Part shown: piece by piece, positions 43,793 to 55,987 of the stretch
Layout of the letters: every line of letters starts with the position of its first letter
Position numbering within the stretch: the first letter of the stretch is position 1
Translations under genes and position numbers: made by a program
The notes under the pieces: model-generated
Seen by the model: the letters and a program-made list of their open reading frames with translations, nothing else
Told to the model about the DNA's origin: nothing
The model's database searches: none
Origin: Janthinobacterium aquaticum
GTDB lineage: Bacteria > Pseudomonadota > Gammaproteobacteria > Burkholderiales > Burkholderiaceae_D
Assembly: GCF_009208565.1 (NCBI RefSeq)
Contig: NZ_WFLK01000006.1
Coordinates: 1 to 64,000 of the forward strand
Length of the DNA stretch: 64,000 nt
Reading direction: 5' to 3'

Positions 43793-44908
43793 TTACAGTC
43801 CCGTCTTGAACTTGGTATAAATCCGCGTCATCAGGCGACGGATATCGGGCGTGATCGCTTCCGGTGCGGCCATGCGTTGCTTGTCGGCATCCGACAGGAA
43901 GATCGCCTTGTTCTCGGCAATATCCTTGCGTACATATTTCAGGCTGGGCGTGTTCGGGTTGGCGTAGAACACCTTGTTGGTCAGGCTGGCATGCACTTGC
44001 GGACGCAGAATATAGTTGATGAACAGGTGCGCATTGTTCGGATGCGGCGCGTCGGCCGGAATGGCCATGGTGTCGAACATCAGCGCGGCCGATTTCGGCA
44101 CCAGCACCTGGATCACATTGCCGTTCTTGGCGTCAAGCGCGCGCTGGCGCGCAATATTGATGTCGCCCGACCAGCCCAGCGCCACGCAGATCGAGCCGTT
44201 GGCCATGTCGTTGATATACCCTGACGAGCTGAACAGCGTCACGCTCGGGCGAATCGCTTGCAGCACCTTGCCCGCTTCCTGGTAGTCGGCGGCCGATTTG
44301 GAATACGCCGGCTTGTTCAGATATTGCAATGCCGCCGGCAGCACTTCGGACGGCGAGTCGAGGAACGAGACGCCGCACGATTTCAGTTTCGATACATACT
44401 TTGGATCGAAAATCAGTTCCCAGGCATTGTCCGGCATCGGCATGGTACCGAGCGCCGCCTTGACCTTGTTGACGTTGATGCCGACGGTGGTATAACCCCA
44501 CAGCCAGTCAACCAGGTAGTCATTGTTCGGATCGATCTTGGCCAGCTTGGACTGCAGGTTGGCGTCAAGGTTGCCGAGGTTGTTGAGCTTGCTCTTGTCG
44601 AGCTTGCGCAGCAGGCCCGCGTCGATCTGCAGCCGCGCCCACTGGGCGGTCGGCACCACGATGTCATAGCCCGACTTGCCGGCCACCAGTTTCGCATTGA
44701 GGATTTCGTTATTGTCGAAAACGTCGTAGCGCACCTTGATGCCGGTTTCCTTCTCAAAATTCTTGATCGTCTCGTCGCCGATGTAATCGGACCAGTTGTA
44801 GATATTGAGGACTTTTTCCTCCTGCGCATGCGCGGGCAGCGCCAGCACGGCCGCCGCCAAACTCATTCCAAGTACGATGCGTCGTCCTGCCTGCCATTTG
44901 CTTGCCAT
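43793..44908 (-). CDS. Polyamine-type ABC transporter substrate-binding protein (PotF/SpuD-like)
   Basis: 371 residues. Signal peptide MASKWQAGRRIVLGMSLAAA with cleavage after AHA. The mature protein starts LNIYNWSDYIGDETIKNFEKE, which is the signature of PotF/PotD proteins. SGYDIVVPTAQWARLQIDAGLL and WLWGYTTVGINVNKV are also conserved. It should bind putrescine or a related polyamine in the periplasm. No permease or ATPase gene is adjacent, so it must use a transporter encoded elsewhere. Confidence 0.9.
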   Translation of the reverse strand: MASKWQAGRRIVLGMSLAAAVLALPAHAQEEKVLNIYNWSDYIGDETIKNFEKETGIKVRYDVFDNNEILNAKLVAGKSGYDIVVPTAQWARLQIDAGLLRKLDKSKLNNLGNLDANLQSKLAKIDPNNDYLVDWLWGYTTVGINVNKVKAALGTMPMPDNAWELIFDPKYVSKLKSCGVSFLDSPSEVLPAALQYLNKPAYSKSAADYQEAGKVLQAIRPSVTLFSSSGYINDMANGSICVALGWSGDINIARQRALDAKNGNVIQVLVPKSAALMFDTMAIPADAPHPNNAHLFINYILRPQVHASLTNKVFYANPNTPSLKYVRKDIAENKAIFLSDADKQRMAAPEAITPDIRRLMTRIYTKFKTGL

Positions 44909-44950
44909 ATCCCAACCTCCAGAGTCATCAGAAAATAGTGCCGATCATAA

Positions 44951-44986
44951 CAAACAGGGCGCAATCAGGTCTAGCTGATTGCGCCC
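44951..44986 (-). terminator. Rho-independent terminator of clpB
   Basis: GGGCGCAATCAG and CTGATTGCGCCC form a perfect 12-bp stem with a 6-nt loop. On the minus strand it is followed by TGTTTGTTAT, and it lies 34 bp after the clpB stop. Confidence 0.9.
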
Positions 44987-45019
44987 TTATTCACTGACCC
45001 AGCCCCGATCTACGCGGGA

Positions 45020-47623
<2,604 letters not shown>

Positions 47624-47657
47624 GAAAAGTGCTCCCGGATTAATTAGTTGAGAACCA

Positions 47658-47684
47658 AATTGGGGTGAGCCGGTACTTTTCAAG
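47658..47684 (-). promoter_or_regulatory. Sigma-32 heat-shock promoter of clpB
   Basis: On the minus strand: CTTGAAA, 12 bases, CCCCAATT. Both boxes match the heat-shock consensus (CTTGAAA, CCCCATNT) almost fully. It lies 35 bp before the clpB start. Confidence 0.9.
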
Positions 47685-47752
47685 CATACATAATGTGAGG
47701 AAATGCTGCCGCAGAGCTGCTGCGCTATCCGATCACTCGCAGGCGCTAACCA

Positions 47753-47792
47753 TGTTGTCGGATTACGGCCCGAAGGGCCTAATCCGACCTAC
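47753..47792. repeat. Palindromic intergenic repeat, single arm
   Basis: One arm: TTGTCGGATTACGGCCCGAAGGGCCTAATCCGACCTAC in two halves around a CCGAAGG loop. Its last bases give the stop codon of moaE (TAG on the minus strand at 47789-47791). Confidence 0.85.
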
Positions 47793-48265
47793 GGCCGTGC
47801 CGGGGTTTTCCACTTGTCGAGTGCAGCTTCGTCGGTTACGCGCGCATCGACCCAGCGCGCGCCTTGCGGCGTGCTTTCCTTCTTCCAGAACGGCGCTTCG
47901 GTCTTGAGGTAGTCGATAATGAATTCGCAGGCGGCAAAGGCCTCGCCACGGTGGCCAGACGACACCGCGACCAGCACGATCTGCTCCTGCGGCAGCAACG
48001 GCCCCACGCGGTGGATCACCAGTGCGCCGGCCAGCGGCCAGCGCTGTTTCGCCTGATCAACAATGGCCTCGATGGATTTTTCCGTCATGCCCGGATAATG
48101 CTCAAGCTCCATGGCCGCCACGTCGAGCCCCTCGTTCATGTCGCGCACCGTGCCGACAAAACCGACCACCGCGCCGACCTTGGGGTCGTGCGCGCGCAGC
48201 GCCGCCAGTTCGGTCGAGAGATCAAAATCGCCGTGCTGGATACGTACGCTGGCTGCCGGATTCAT
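47789..48265 (-). CDS. moaE: Molybdopterin synthase catalytic subunit MoaE
   Basis: 158 residues. MoaE transfers sulfur from MoaD to precursor Z to make molybdopterin. Conserved GAVVGFVGTVRD, MELEHYPGMTEK, IHRVGPLLPQEQIVLVAVSS and the catalytic Lys region LKTEAPFWKKE are present. The ATG overlaps the stop of the DUF349 gene (ATGA), and no moaD or other moa gene is adjacent, which is unusual. The stop codon falls inside the intergenic repeat. Confidence 0.94.
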   Translation of the reverse strand: MNPAASVRIQHGDFDLSTELAALRAHDPKVGAVVGFVGTVRDMNEGLDVAAMELEHYPGMTEKSIEAIVDQAKQRWPLAGALVIHRVGPLLPQEQIVLVAVSSGHRGEAFAACEFIIDYLKTEAPFWKKESTPQGARWVDARVTDEAALDKWKTPARP

Positions 48266-50829
48266 GCCGCACCACCGATGCGGCGCAGCAAGGCGTCGAT
48301 ACGGCTGGCCGTGCGCGTATCGGTCAGCGCGGCAATCGCGCACAGGGCGATCAGCTGGTCCAGCTGCGACAGCGGCTTCTGGCCCGATTTCAACGACGAC
48401 TGCAGCACTTCGACCTGCATTTTCAAGCGCTCGCGGGCAAATTCGGCGCCGCTGTCGATGCCGGCCATAATTTCCAGGCGCAACACTTCTTCCAGCAGTT
48501 TTGCCACATTGCCCTGCAGCTTAGCGACATAGGCTGTGCGGCCATCGCCGGCAGCCTGTTTCGCTGCAGCAAAGCGCTGCTGCAGCTGGCGCTCGAACTG
48601 CGCTTCCAGCGGCGGCAAAGCAGCCCAGCGTGCCGTCCAGTCCTGTACATCGATTTCTTGCGCATCGCCAGCCAGCGCCGCTTCGAGCGCCTGCGCCAGG
48701 CGCAGCTTGTCGCGCAAGGCATTAGCCTGGGCTGCGCCAGCCTGCTTTGCAATCGCTTCGGCCTGCGCCTGCAGGCCAGCCACGGCAGCCTGGTAGCGCT
48801 GCTCGATCTTCGCTTCGCTGGCGCGCGGCACCGGGCCGCTGGCGTTCCAGGCGGCGCGCGTGTCACGCAGCAACTGGTTAATGGCGGCAATACGCGCCTT
48901 GTCATCGCCGTCGGCAATGACCGCCGTTTCCAGCGCACTGCACAGCGCCTCGCGCGCATGCAGGTGCTCGCGCCGCTCATGGTCGGCCGCATGCGCGGTT
49001 TCCTTGCGCTTGGCAAAGATATCATCGCAGGCGGCGCGGAAACGCTGCCACAACGCCTGTTCTGCGCGCCGTTCCAGCGGCAGCGCCTTGGCCAGTTCCT
49101 GCCATTTGTCCTGCAGCGCGCGCAGCATGTCGACCGTATTGCGCTCGGTCGGCTTCAACAGGCCCACTTCGACGATCAATTGCTCGCGACGCGCCGTCTC
49201 GATTTGGCGCTGGGTTTCCAGCGGCTTGGACAAGGCGTCGAGCGCGGCGTTGAATTGGCTGTCGAGGCGTTTCTTTTCCTTGCGGTCTATGGTGCCCAGG
49301 CGCATCCAGGCCTGGCGCAGGCGCTGCGCATGCGAGGCCACCTGCTTCCAGTCGGTACTGTCCTGCGCCGCCAGCGTAGCGGCCTCGTCAATCAGTTCCT
49401 GTGCCTTGCCGGCATTGCCCTGGCGCTCTTCGGCCAGCTGTTTGAAATGCTGGGCGGCCGGCGCATAGGCGGTGCTGCAGGCGGCGTCGAAGCGTTCCCA
49501 CAGCGATTTTGGCGCCGAACCGGACAGGGTGTCGAGCGACTTCCAGCGCTCGCGCAGGCTGCCCACCTTGCGCGCCAATTCGCTCATCGGCAACTGCTGC
49601 GCCGGCAACTCTTCGGCGGCCTTGACCAGCTCTTCGCGCGAGACATTGCCGCCCCAGCGCGCCCAGTCCGCCAGGCGCTTGAATTCGGCGCGCACATGGG
49701 CCAGGCGGTCGGCTTGCGCTGGCGTCAGGCGGCCGTGCTTGCTGTCGCGCAGCGTCTTGTCATGCTCGGACGCGAGATGCAGCAGCCCTTCCTGCAAGGC
49801 CGCTTCCATGCCGTCGAGCGCCTTGAAAAACTGTTCGCTGTCCGCTTTCGAGACCGGCTCGGCTGCCGGACGCGGCTTGCGCGGCGCTGCCTCCACCGGC
49901 ACTGGCACAGCTTCAGCCACGACCGGCGCCGGCGCGGTCGCCAGCAGCGCAGCAAACTGCTGCTGCAGGCTGTCCGACAGCGTCGATTCAGGCAAGCGCG
50001 GCAGGGCCTGCCAGGCGCGCCTGAGCGCGGCAACGTCAAGCGTGGCGGCGTCCTGCGCCTGCCATTCGGCCAGTGCGCCCTGGCGCGCATCGAAAACGGC
50101 CTGGTGCTGCTGCAAGGCGTCCAGCGCCGTTTGCGCAACGCTGCGCGCTGCAGCAAAGTCAGCGAGCAGATGTTTGGGCAGCGACGCGCGTTCCGGCGAA
50201 ACGAGGTGACTCGCATGCCCGGCATCAAGTTGCTCGAGCGCCTGCGCCAGTTGCTGCGCCGACTGGCCGCCCGCGGCCAGGGCGCGTGCAGCAGCGACCG
50301 CATCGATGACCGCGCGCTGCAGCGCAACCTGCGCTTCGAGGCGCGCGCCGAGCGCGGCGCGGGTGCCGGCAAAACTGTCGGCCAGTTCCGGCGTAACCTT
50401 GATAACCTGCCATTGACGGTCCAGTTCCACCACCTGATTGGGGCTGAGATTGTCCTCGCCCAGCAGGCGCTGCGCGGTCGCAATGGCCGCTTCCGCGCGC
50501 TGCGCTTCGGCCGCCTGGTGGCGCAACAGGTCGATGCGTCCCTGCATCAGCTTGGCCACGCGGCGATCCGTATTGCGCATGGCCTGATGGACTTTTTCCA
50601 GCAGCGCCAGGCTGTGGACATGTTCGGCCGCGATCAGGCGGGCTTCGGCAAACTCACTGGCAATCAGGAAATCGACGGCGGCCAGCTCATCGCCAGCGAC
50701 AGCGTGGGCGCGCGCGACCTGCTCGGCGCGGCGCGTGGCGCTCTGCGCGGTGGCGGCAGCCTGCTCCGTCACGACAGGGGCCGGTTCGGAAGACTTGCTG
50801 GCAGAACGCTTGAAAAGAAAATCGAACAT
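48262..50829 (-). CDS. Large DUF349 repeat protein
   Basis: 855 residues from ATG 50829 (MFDFLFKRSASKSSEP). Almost wholly helical and rich in Ala, Gln, Arg and Glu. Several DUF349 units are visible (LWQRFRAACDDIFAKRKETA, ARAAWNASGPVPRASEAKIEQ, LRERWKSL, LWERFDAACSTAY). The N-terminal 20 residues resemble a cytoplasmic basic anchor. A Pro-rich break (EAAPRKPRPAAEPVS) divides it in two halves near residue 320. The molecular role of DUF349 proteins is not established. It is coupled to moaE by a 4-bp overlap. Confidence 0.8.
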   Translation of the reverse strand: MFDFLFKRSASKSSEPAPVVTEQAAATAQSATRRAEQVARAHAVAGDELAAVDFLIASEFAEARLIAAEHVHSLALLEKVHQAMRNTDRRVAKLMQGRIDLLRHQAAEAQRAEAAIATAQRLLGEDNLSPNQVVELDRQWQVIKVTPELADSFAGTRAALGARLEAQVALQRAVIDAVAAARALAAGGQSAQQLAQALEQLDAGHASHLVSPERASLPKHLLADFAAARSVAQTALDALQQHQAVFDARQGALAEWQAQDAATLDVAALRRAWQALPRLPESTLSDSLQQQFAALLATAPAPVVAEAVPVPVEAAPRKPRPAAEPVSKADSEQFFKALDGMEAALQEGLLHLASEHDKTLRDSKHGRLTPAQADRLAHVRAEFKRLADWARWGGNVSREELVKAAEELPAQQLPMSELARKVGSLRERWKSLDTLSGSAPKSLWERFDAACSTAYAPAAQHFKQLAEERQGNAGKAQELIDEAATLAAQDSTDWKQVASHAQRLRQAWMRLGTIDRKEKKRLDSQFNAALDALSKPLETQRQIETARREQLIVEVGLLKPTERNTVDMLRALQDKWQELAKALPLERRAEQALWQRFRAACDDIFAKRKETAHAADHERREHLHAREALCSALETAVIADGDDKARIAAINQLLRDTRAAWNASGPVPRASEAKIEQRYQAAVAGLQAQAEAIAKQAGAAQANALRDKLRLAQALEAALAGDAQEIDVQDWTARWAALPPLEAQFERQLQQRFAAAKQAAGDGRTAYVAKLQGNVAKLLEEVLRLEIMAGIDSGAEFARERLKMQVEVLQSSLKSGQKPLSQLDQLIALCAIAALTDTRTASRIDALLRRIGGAA

Positions 50830-50968
50830 GACGGGTTTCGCGTGGATCAAAACCAACATCATAACAAAGCCGGCAAGATTGCATCATCGAGCAATTTTAA
50901 AATTAACAATCAAGCAAGCCGACAAACAGATAAATAAATACATTAAAGGCAATATCGTCGGTGCAAGC

Positions 50969-51571
50969 TCAGGCCTGGCGTTTTGCCGGCGCCGGCATCA
51001 ACGTAGCAAGCGGCGCACCGTCTGCCGGCAAAACGAAGGGCAACACCTTGGCGCCTGCGCGGCGGTTCTCGCGCGCCTGCGCATCCTGCGCCAGCAGCTG
51101 GTGAGCAATCGCAAACCAGGCGTCGCCGGCGATTACCTGGCGCGCCAGTGCAAACAGCTCGCGCTCTTCCTTTTCCAGGCGCGCCATCAGGGCGGCGCAA
51201 AAGCTGTCGATGGCGGCGCTCAGGGCTGCCGGTTGCTGCATGGCGCTGCCAAGGCTGGTCAGCACGCGCTGTTGCACCATGTTCACGCTGTCGAGCGCGG
51301 CAAGGTTCAAGCTGTTCAGCTCGGCCAGCAAGCGGTCAGCCTGCGGCGCCGCCTGGCGAACGGCAGGAATCAGGTACTGATCGATCTTGCGCCAGTAGCC
51401 GTTCTGGTAAAAATGGCTGAGCCATTCGCCGGCAAACTGCAGCTGCACCAGGCTCAGCTGTTGCTGATGGCGCAGCTGCAGCTGCATGTATTTCTGAAAC
51501 GACAGCAGGCTGACGCGCACGCTGGCCTGCTCCACCGACAAGGACACCAAACTATACGTTGCAGTCAGCAT
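50969..51571 (-). CDS. Unknown helical protein, weakly hemerythrin-like
   Basis: 200 residues from ATG 51571, with AGGAGT just upstream. Predominantly helical with many Gln and Leu (YMQLQLRHQQQLSLVQLQF). LMARLEKEERELFALARQVI resembles the last helix of HHE/hemerythrin-like proteins, and YWRKIDQYLIPAV is also reminiscent, but the full set of metal-binding His is missing, so I do not assign that fold. The tail is Ala/Pro-rich. It is separated from the DUF349 gene by 139 bp. Confidence 0.6.
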   Translation of the reverse strand: MLTATYSLVSLSVEQASVRVSLLSFQKYMQLQLRHQQQLSLVQLQFAGEWLSHFYQNGYWRKIDQYLIPAVRQAAPQADRLLAELNSLNLAALDSVNMVQQRVLTSLGSAMQQPAALSAAIDSFCAALMARLEKEERELFALARQVIAGDAWFAIAHQLLAQDAQARENRRAGAKVLPFVLPADGAPLATLMPAPAKRQA

Positions 51572-51698
51572 GCACTCACTCCTTCGATTGCGCCGGTCAC
51601 GCAAAGTAAAAAACACGAGTGTAAGCAGTGCCGGCGTGCGCCGGTTTGATCCCGCGCAAACGCGCATCGGGCGGTAATACCGCTAAATTAAGAGGGCC

Positions 51699-51847
51699 GT
51701 AGGTCGGATTAGCCGGAACGGCGTAATCCGACAACATTGTTGGCGGGTGTAGGATTGTCGGATTACGCCTGGCTGCGCCAGGCAACATTGTTGGCGGCGG
51801 TGAGATTGTCGGATTACGCCTGGCTGCGCCAGGCTAATCCGACCTAC
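51699..51847. repeat. Palindromic intergenic repeat, expanded three-arm copy
   Basis: A first arm (GTAGGTCGGATTAGCC...TAATCCGACAAC) is followed by two near-identical half units, each ATTGTCGGATTACGCCTGGC with TGCGCCAGGC, about 48 bp apart, and a closing CTAATCCGACCTAC. The doubled half unit shows recent local duplication. It fills most of the 303-bp gap between the Pat-like gene and the unknown gene. Confidence 0.85.
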
Positions 51848-51874
51848 TTGGCGGCATGTGCATCGAGCGGCTTT

Positions 51875-54568
51875 TCAGGCATGCGGACGCAAGCTGATAT
51901 GCAAATCGACCACGCCCGGCTCTTCCGACGGCGTGACGCTGCCGCCAAAACTCTTGACCAGCCGCTGCATGCCCTTGTTGCGCGCCATCGCCTCGCCCAC
52001 CAGTTCTTCGGTACCGCGGCTGCGGAAATAATCGACCAGTTTCTCAAACAGAATATGGCCCAGGCCCTGGGCTTTGAGTTTCGAGCGCACGGCAATGGCA
52101 AAGTCGGCGGTGATATTGTCCGGGTCGGCCACCGCGCGCACTACGCCCAGCGTTTCCGGTTCGCCATCGTCGCCTATGCGGGTGGCGATAAAGGCCATGG
52201 CGCGGTCGTAATCGATCTGCGTCAGGCGCGCCAGTTGCGACATCGGCAGCTCGCGCATGGAAGTAAAAAAGCGCAGGCGCACGTCGTCCGGGTCGAGCGC
52301 ATTGAACAGATCAAGGTGCTGCGGCGCGTCTTCGGGGCGGATCGGGCGCAGCACGATGGACTGGTCCATCCACGTGACCTGCTCTTCGAGCTCCTGCGGA
52401 TAGGGGCGGATCGCCAGCCGGTCGGCGTCCTGCCCGGGCTGCAGGCGGATGCGCGCATCGAGCGCAATCACGCCATTGGCGTCGACCAGCAGCGGATTGA
52501 TATCGAGTTCGGCCAGCTCGCCGATATCGGCCACCAGCTCGGCCACCTGGATCAGCGCATAGCAGATGGCGTCGACATTGGCTGGCGGCTGGCTGCGGTA
52601 GCCGGCCAGCAATTTCGACACGCGCGTGCGCGAGAGCATGTCGCGCGCCAGCACCATGTTCAGCGGCGGCAGGCCGATCGCATGGTCGGCCGTCACCTCG
52701 ACCGAAATACCGCCCTGCCCCACCAGGATCACCGGACCGAAGGCGGCATCGGTGGTCACGCCGACGATCAGTTCATGCGACTGCGGCCGGCGCGCCATCT
52801 GCTGCACGGTAAAGCCGTCGATCAGGGCGTCGGGCCGCATGCGCCGCACGCGCCGCTCCATCGCCGCGCAGGCGGAGCGCAAGATATCGGGGCTGTCCAG
52901 GTCGAGCGCCACGCCGCCCACGTCGGACTTGTGGGCGATATCGGGCGAGTGGATTTTCAGCGCCACCGGATAGCCGATGTCCGCCGCCACCGCCAGCGCC
53001 TCTTCGACGTCAGCCGCCATGCGCGTGGTGGCCACCGGGATGCCGTAGGCGGCCAGGATTTCCTTCGAGCGGCATTCGCCCAGCACCGTCTGGCCGGCCG
53101 CCAGCGCCAGCGCCACGATCTCGCGCACGCGCGCACGGCGCGGCGTGCTCGACATGGGCAGCTGCGCCGGCACCTGCATCAGCATTTCCTGGTTGCGCCG
53201 GTACTGCACGATCTGCATAAAGCCGTGTACCGCCTTTTCCGGCGTATCGTAGGTCGGGATGCCGGCGCGGTTGAGCACCTGGCGCGCCGGCGCCACCGCC
53301 GAGCCACCCAGCAGGCATGACAGCACCGTGCGCGAGGTCGAACGCACCAGCGGGGCCACCGCCTCGGCAATCTCGGTCGACGACACCATGGCGGTGGGCG
53401 CATGCAGCAGCAGCAAGGCGTCGGCCTGCGGCTCATCGAGCAGCGGCTTGATGGCGTCGACATAGCGCTGCGCCGGCGCGTCGCCCTTCAACCCCACCGG
53501 ATTGTCGTGCGACCAGCCGCGTGGCAGCGCCTTTTCCAGCGCAATTACGGTATCGGGCGACAGCTCGGCCAGCTTGCCGCCGCTGCCCACCAGCGCATCG
53601 GTGGCCATCACGCCCAGACCGCCGCCATTGCACAGCACCGCCAGGCGCTCGCCGCGCTGGGCCCGCACATGGGTCAGCGTCTCGACCGCATCGAACAGCT
53701 CTTCGGCCGAATACACGCGCAGCATGCCGGCGCGCCGGATCGCTGCGTCATACACGGCGTCCGAGCCGGCCAGCGCGCCCGTGTGCCAGGCCGCCATGGC
53801 GGCACCCTCGGCTTCGCGCCCGGCTTTCAAGACAATCACTGGTTTGCTGCGGGCGGCGGCGCGCGCGGCCGACATGAATTTGCGCGCCGCCTGGATGTCT
53901 TCCATATACAGCAGGATGGCGGCGGTATCGATATCGCCGGCCAGGTAGTCAAGCAGGTCGCCAAAATCGATATCGGCGCTGCCGCCCAGCGAAACGAACT
54001 TGGAAAAGCCCACGCCATGCGCATGCGCCCAGTCCAGCACGCCCGAGGCCAGCGCACCCGACTGCGATACAAAAGCGATCTTGCCGCTGGCCGCGCCCAG
54101 GTGCGCAAAGCTGGCGTTCAGGCCCAGTTTCGGCACCAGGAGGCCCATGCTGTTGGGCCCCAGGATGCGCAGCACATGCGGCCTGGCCGCTTTGAGCATC
54201 AGATGGCGCTGCTTGCCGTATTCGCCGCCGGCCTCCATGCCGGCCGTCATCACCACCACCGCCCGCGTGCCCATGGCGCCAAGCTCCTGGATAATGCCGG
54301 GAATGCTGGCCGGCGGGGTGCAGATCAGCGCCAGGTCGGGCGCCTTGGGCAGTTGCGCCAGCTTGTGGTAGCAGCGCACGCCGCGCAGCTCGTCGTACTT
54401 GGGATTGACCGGCCAGATCTGCCCCTGGTAGCCGCCGGCGCCACCCTGGCTGCTCCCCATCAACAGATTTTGCAGGGCAATGGCGCCCAGGCTGTGTTCG
54501 CGCGCCGAAGCGCCGATCAGGGCCACCGAGGCCGGCTTGAACAATTTGTCGAGATTGCGGATACTCAT
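51875..54568 (-). CDS. Acyl-CoA synthetase (NDP-forming)-GNAT fusion, Pat-type protein acetyltransferase
   Basis: 897 residues. A CoA-binding domain (about 5-135), a succinyl-CoA-ligase-like domain (about 140-290), a linker domain and an ATP-grasp domain (about 485-700, AYGIPVATTRMAADVEEALAV) are followed by a GNAT acetyltransferase (about 735-890, RIGDDGEPETLGVVRAVADP and AQGLGHILFEKLV). This is the layout of E. coli PatZ/Pka-type lysine acetyltransferases, in which the synthetase part usually only regulates. Many GC-rich shadow frames run along it. It stands alone. Confidence 0.92.
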   Translation of the reverse strand: MSIRNLDKLFKPASVALIGASAREHSLGAIALQNLLMGSSQGGAGGYQGQIWPVNPKYDELRGVRCYHKLAQLPKAPDLALICTPPASIPGIIQELGAMGTRAVVVMTAGMEAGGEYGKQRHLMLKAARPHVLRILGPNSMGLLVPKLGLNASFAHLGAASGKIAFVSQSGALASGVLDWAHAHGVGFSKFVSLGGSADIDFGDLLDYLAGDIDTAAILLYMEDIQAARKFMSAARAAARSKPVIVLKAGREAEGAAMAAWHTGALAGSDAVYDAAIRRAGMLRVYSAEELFDAVETLTHVRAQRGERLAVLCNGGGLGVMATDALVGSGGKLAELSPDTVIALEKALPRGWSHDNPVGLKGDAPAQRYVDAIKPLLDEPQADALLLLHAPTAMVSSTEIAEAVAPLVRSTSRTVLSCLLGGSAVAPARQVLNRAGIPTYDTPEKAVHGFMQIVQYRRNQEMLMQVPAQLPMSSTPRRARVREIVALALAAGQTVLGECRSKEILAAYGIPVATTRMAADVEEALAVAADIGYPVALKIHSPDIAHKSDVGGVALDLDSPDILRSACAAMERRVRRMRPDALIDGFTVQQMARRPQSHELIVGVTTDAAFGPVILVGQGGISVEVTADHAIGLPPLNMVLARDMLSRTRVSKLLAGYRSQPPANVDAICYALIQVAELVADIGELAELDINPLLVDANGVIALDARIRLQPGQDADRLAIRPYPQELEEQVTWMDQSIVLRPIRPEDAPQHLDLFNALDPDDVRLRFFTSMRELPMSQLARLTQIDYDRAMAFIATRIGDDGEPETLGVVRAVADPDNITADFAIAVRSKLKAQGLGHILFEKLVDYFRSRGTEELVGEAMARNKGMQRLVKSFGGSVTPSEEPGVVDLHISLRPHA

Positions 54569-54664
54569 GCTCTGCCTTTTGAGGAAACGTGCAGCGCCAG
54601 TGTATCGGATGCGCTCCTGAAAAAACTTGACGGCGTGGCGATTTTTACAAAAAAAACCGCTCTT

Positions 54665-55654
54665 TCACCAGCGTGAAAAATGGCTTTCCGTCACGCCGGC
54701 CAATTGCGTGACGATGCGCTTGGGCGCCTGCACGCTGGCGCGCACCCAGCCGCTGAAGGTGCCGATCGGCTGCACATAGCGGCTGGCCGCCAGCCACAGA
54801 TTGCGCTCCTCGCGGCGCGCCCCTTCCACCCGGAAGTGCAGGTCGAGCAGGTCGTCGTCGGTCCATATATGCCACGGCGCCAGCGGATTGTCGGGATTGA
54901 AGTCGAAATGCGCGCGCCCGAGCGGGTACAGCTGGCCGTCGAGCCACAGCGCGTTTTCCTGTGCGCCAAAGTAGCCGGCCTGCAGGTTGAACCCCAGCTC
55001 CAGGCTGTGCGCCGAGGCCCAGCGCCATTCGGTCTCGCGCGCCAGCAGGCCGTTGGAATAGTCAAAGCTGGCCACGCCGCCATCGAGGCTGTAGCCGTGT
55101 GCGCCGCAGCGCACCGCGCCCCACAACGGCAAGCCGCCCGACTTTTGCGTGGCATGCACGCTGCCGCCGTCTGCCTGCCCGACCGCCAGCAGGATCGGCG
55201 ACACCGGCGCGCCGAATTCGGCGTCGATGCCGAACTGACCGCAGTCGAGCCGCAAACGGTAACGCTGCTGCGGCAACGCTTCGATGGCGATGCGGCTGCC
55301 AGGCCCGCGAAAGACGCTGGCGCCGCCTGCATGGCCAGCCACGCGCGCGCCCAGTCCAGGCAAGCCGTGTTGCGAAAACGCCGCCACCAGCTTGCCCTTG
55401 TTGCGGTCAAAAGCGTAGGCAAAGGCGGTGCTGGTCCAGCCCAGGTCGACGATGGCTACCGCGCAAAACAGCTCCGGCGTGGCCAGCGCCACATAATGCC
55501 AGCGCTTGTGATGAAACAGACGCCACAGCCGGCCGCGCGCATGCGGTGGCGCCAAGCGCGCCCAGGCAAACCCGTGCACCAGGCCGGCATAGCGGCCAGC
55601 CAGCGGCGCACCGCTGGCATCGATAACGGCTGCTGGCGCTGTCGGCAAGGTCAT
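54665..55654 (-). CDS. DUF2804 family protein
   Basis: About 329 residues matching DUF2804: GRYAGLVHGFAWARLAPPHARG at the start, then LFHHKRWHYVALATPELF, DYSNGLLARETEWRWASA and DFNPDNPLAPWHIWTDDDLLDL. Rich in Trp, His and Tyr, with no signal peptide. Its function is unknown. ATG 55654 is preferred; a GTG at 55663 would add only three residues. Divergent from the di-heme lipoprotein gene. Confidence 0.82.
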   Translation of the reverse strand: MTLPTAPAAVIDASGAPLAGRYAGLVHGFAWARLAPPHARGRLWRLFHHKRWHYVALATPELFCAVAIVDLGWTSTAFAYAFDRNKGKLVAAFSQHGLPGLGARVAGHAGGASVFRGPGSRIAIEALPQQRYRLRLDCGQFGIDAEFGAPVSPILLAVGQADGGSVHATQKSGGLPLWGAVRCGAHGYSLDGGVASFDYSNGLLARETEWRWASAHSLELGFNLQAGYFGAQENALWLDGQLYPLGRAHFDFNPDNPLAPWHIWTDDDLLDLHFRVEGARREERNLWLAASRYVQPIGTFSGWVRASVQAPKRIVTQLAGVTESHFSRW

Positions 55655-55842
55655 GCGCGGCACCGTTTGTGGGCGGTGGCTGCCATGGTGCGCTGCCGAC
55701 GATAACGTTTGGACATGTCAATGATCAAGATAGTCATCATCGGCTAAAGATAGCGCATTTTTGGCCTGCGCCACGCATGTTTGCAGCGCCAGCCACAGAG
55801 GCCATTGTCTGCTTGACAGCGCAACTGAGCTGCGATAACGTG

Positions 55843-55854
55843 GGAAATATTTCC
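55843..55854. promoter_or_regulatory. Perfect palindrome in the divergent gap before the di-heme gene
   Basis: GGAAATATTTCC is a perfect 12-bp palindrome, followed four bases later by GGAAATT. It lies in the 333-bp gap between the DUF2804 and di-heme genes, 134 bp before the latter, and could be an operator. A TTGACA at 55813 has only a poorly spaced -10. Nothing else is recognised in this gap. Confidence 0.4.
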
Positions 55855-55987
55855 ATACGGAAATTAAAATCCCCTGCTTCCTTCATCATGACCAAACACT
55901 GTTCTGCATTGCAGGCGGTGCACTGGTGCATTGTTGCATGGGCGGCAGGCCAACTTCTTATATCAATAACAATCAACGAGGAAGCGT

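Noticed and set aside
50969..51571. Hemerythrin assignment for the unknown protein
   Set aside because: Only one helix resembles HHE proteins and the metal-binding His set is incomplete.
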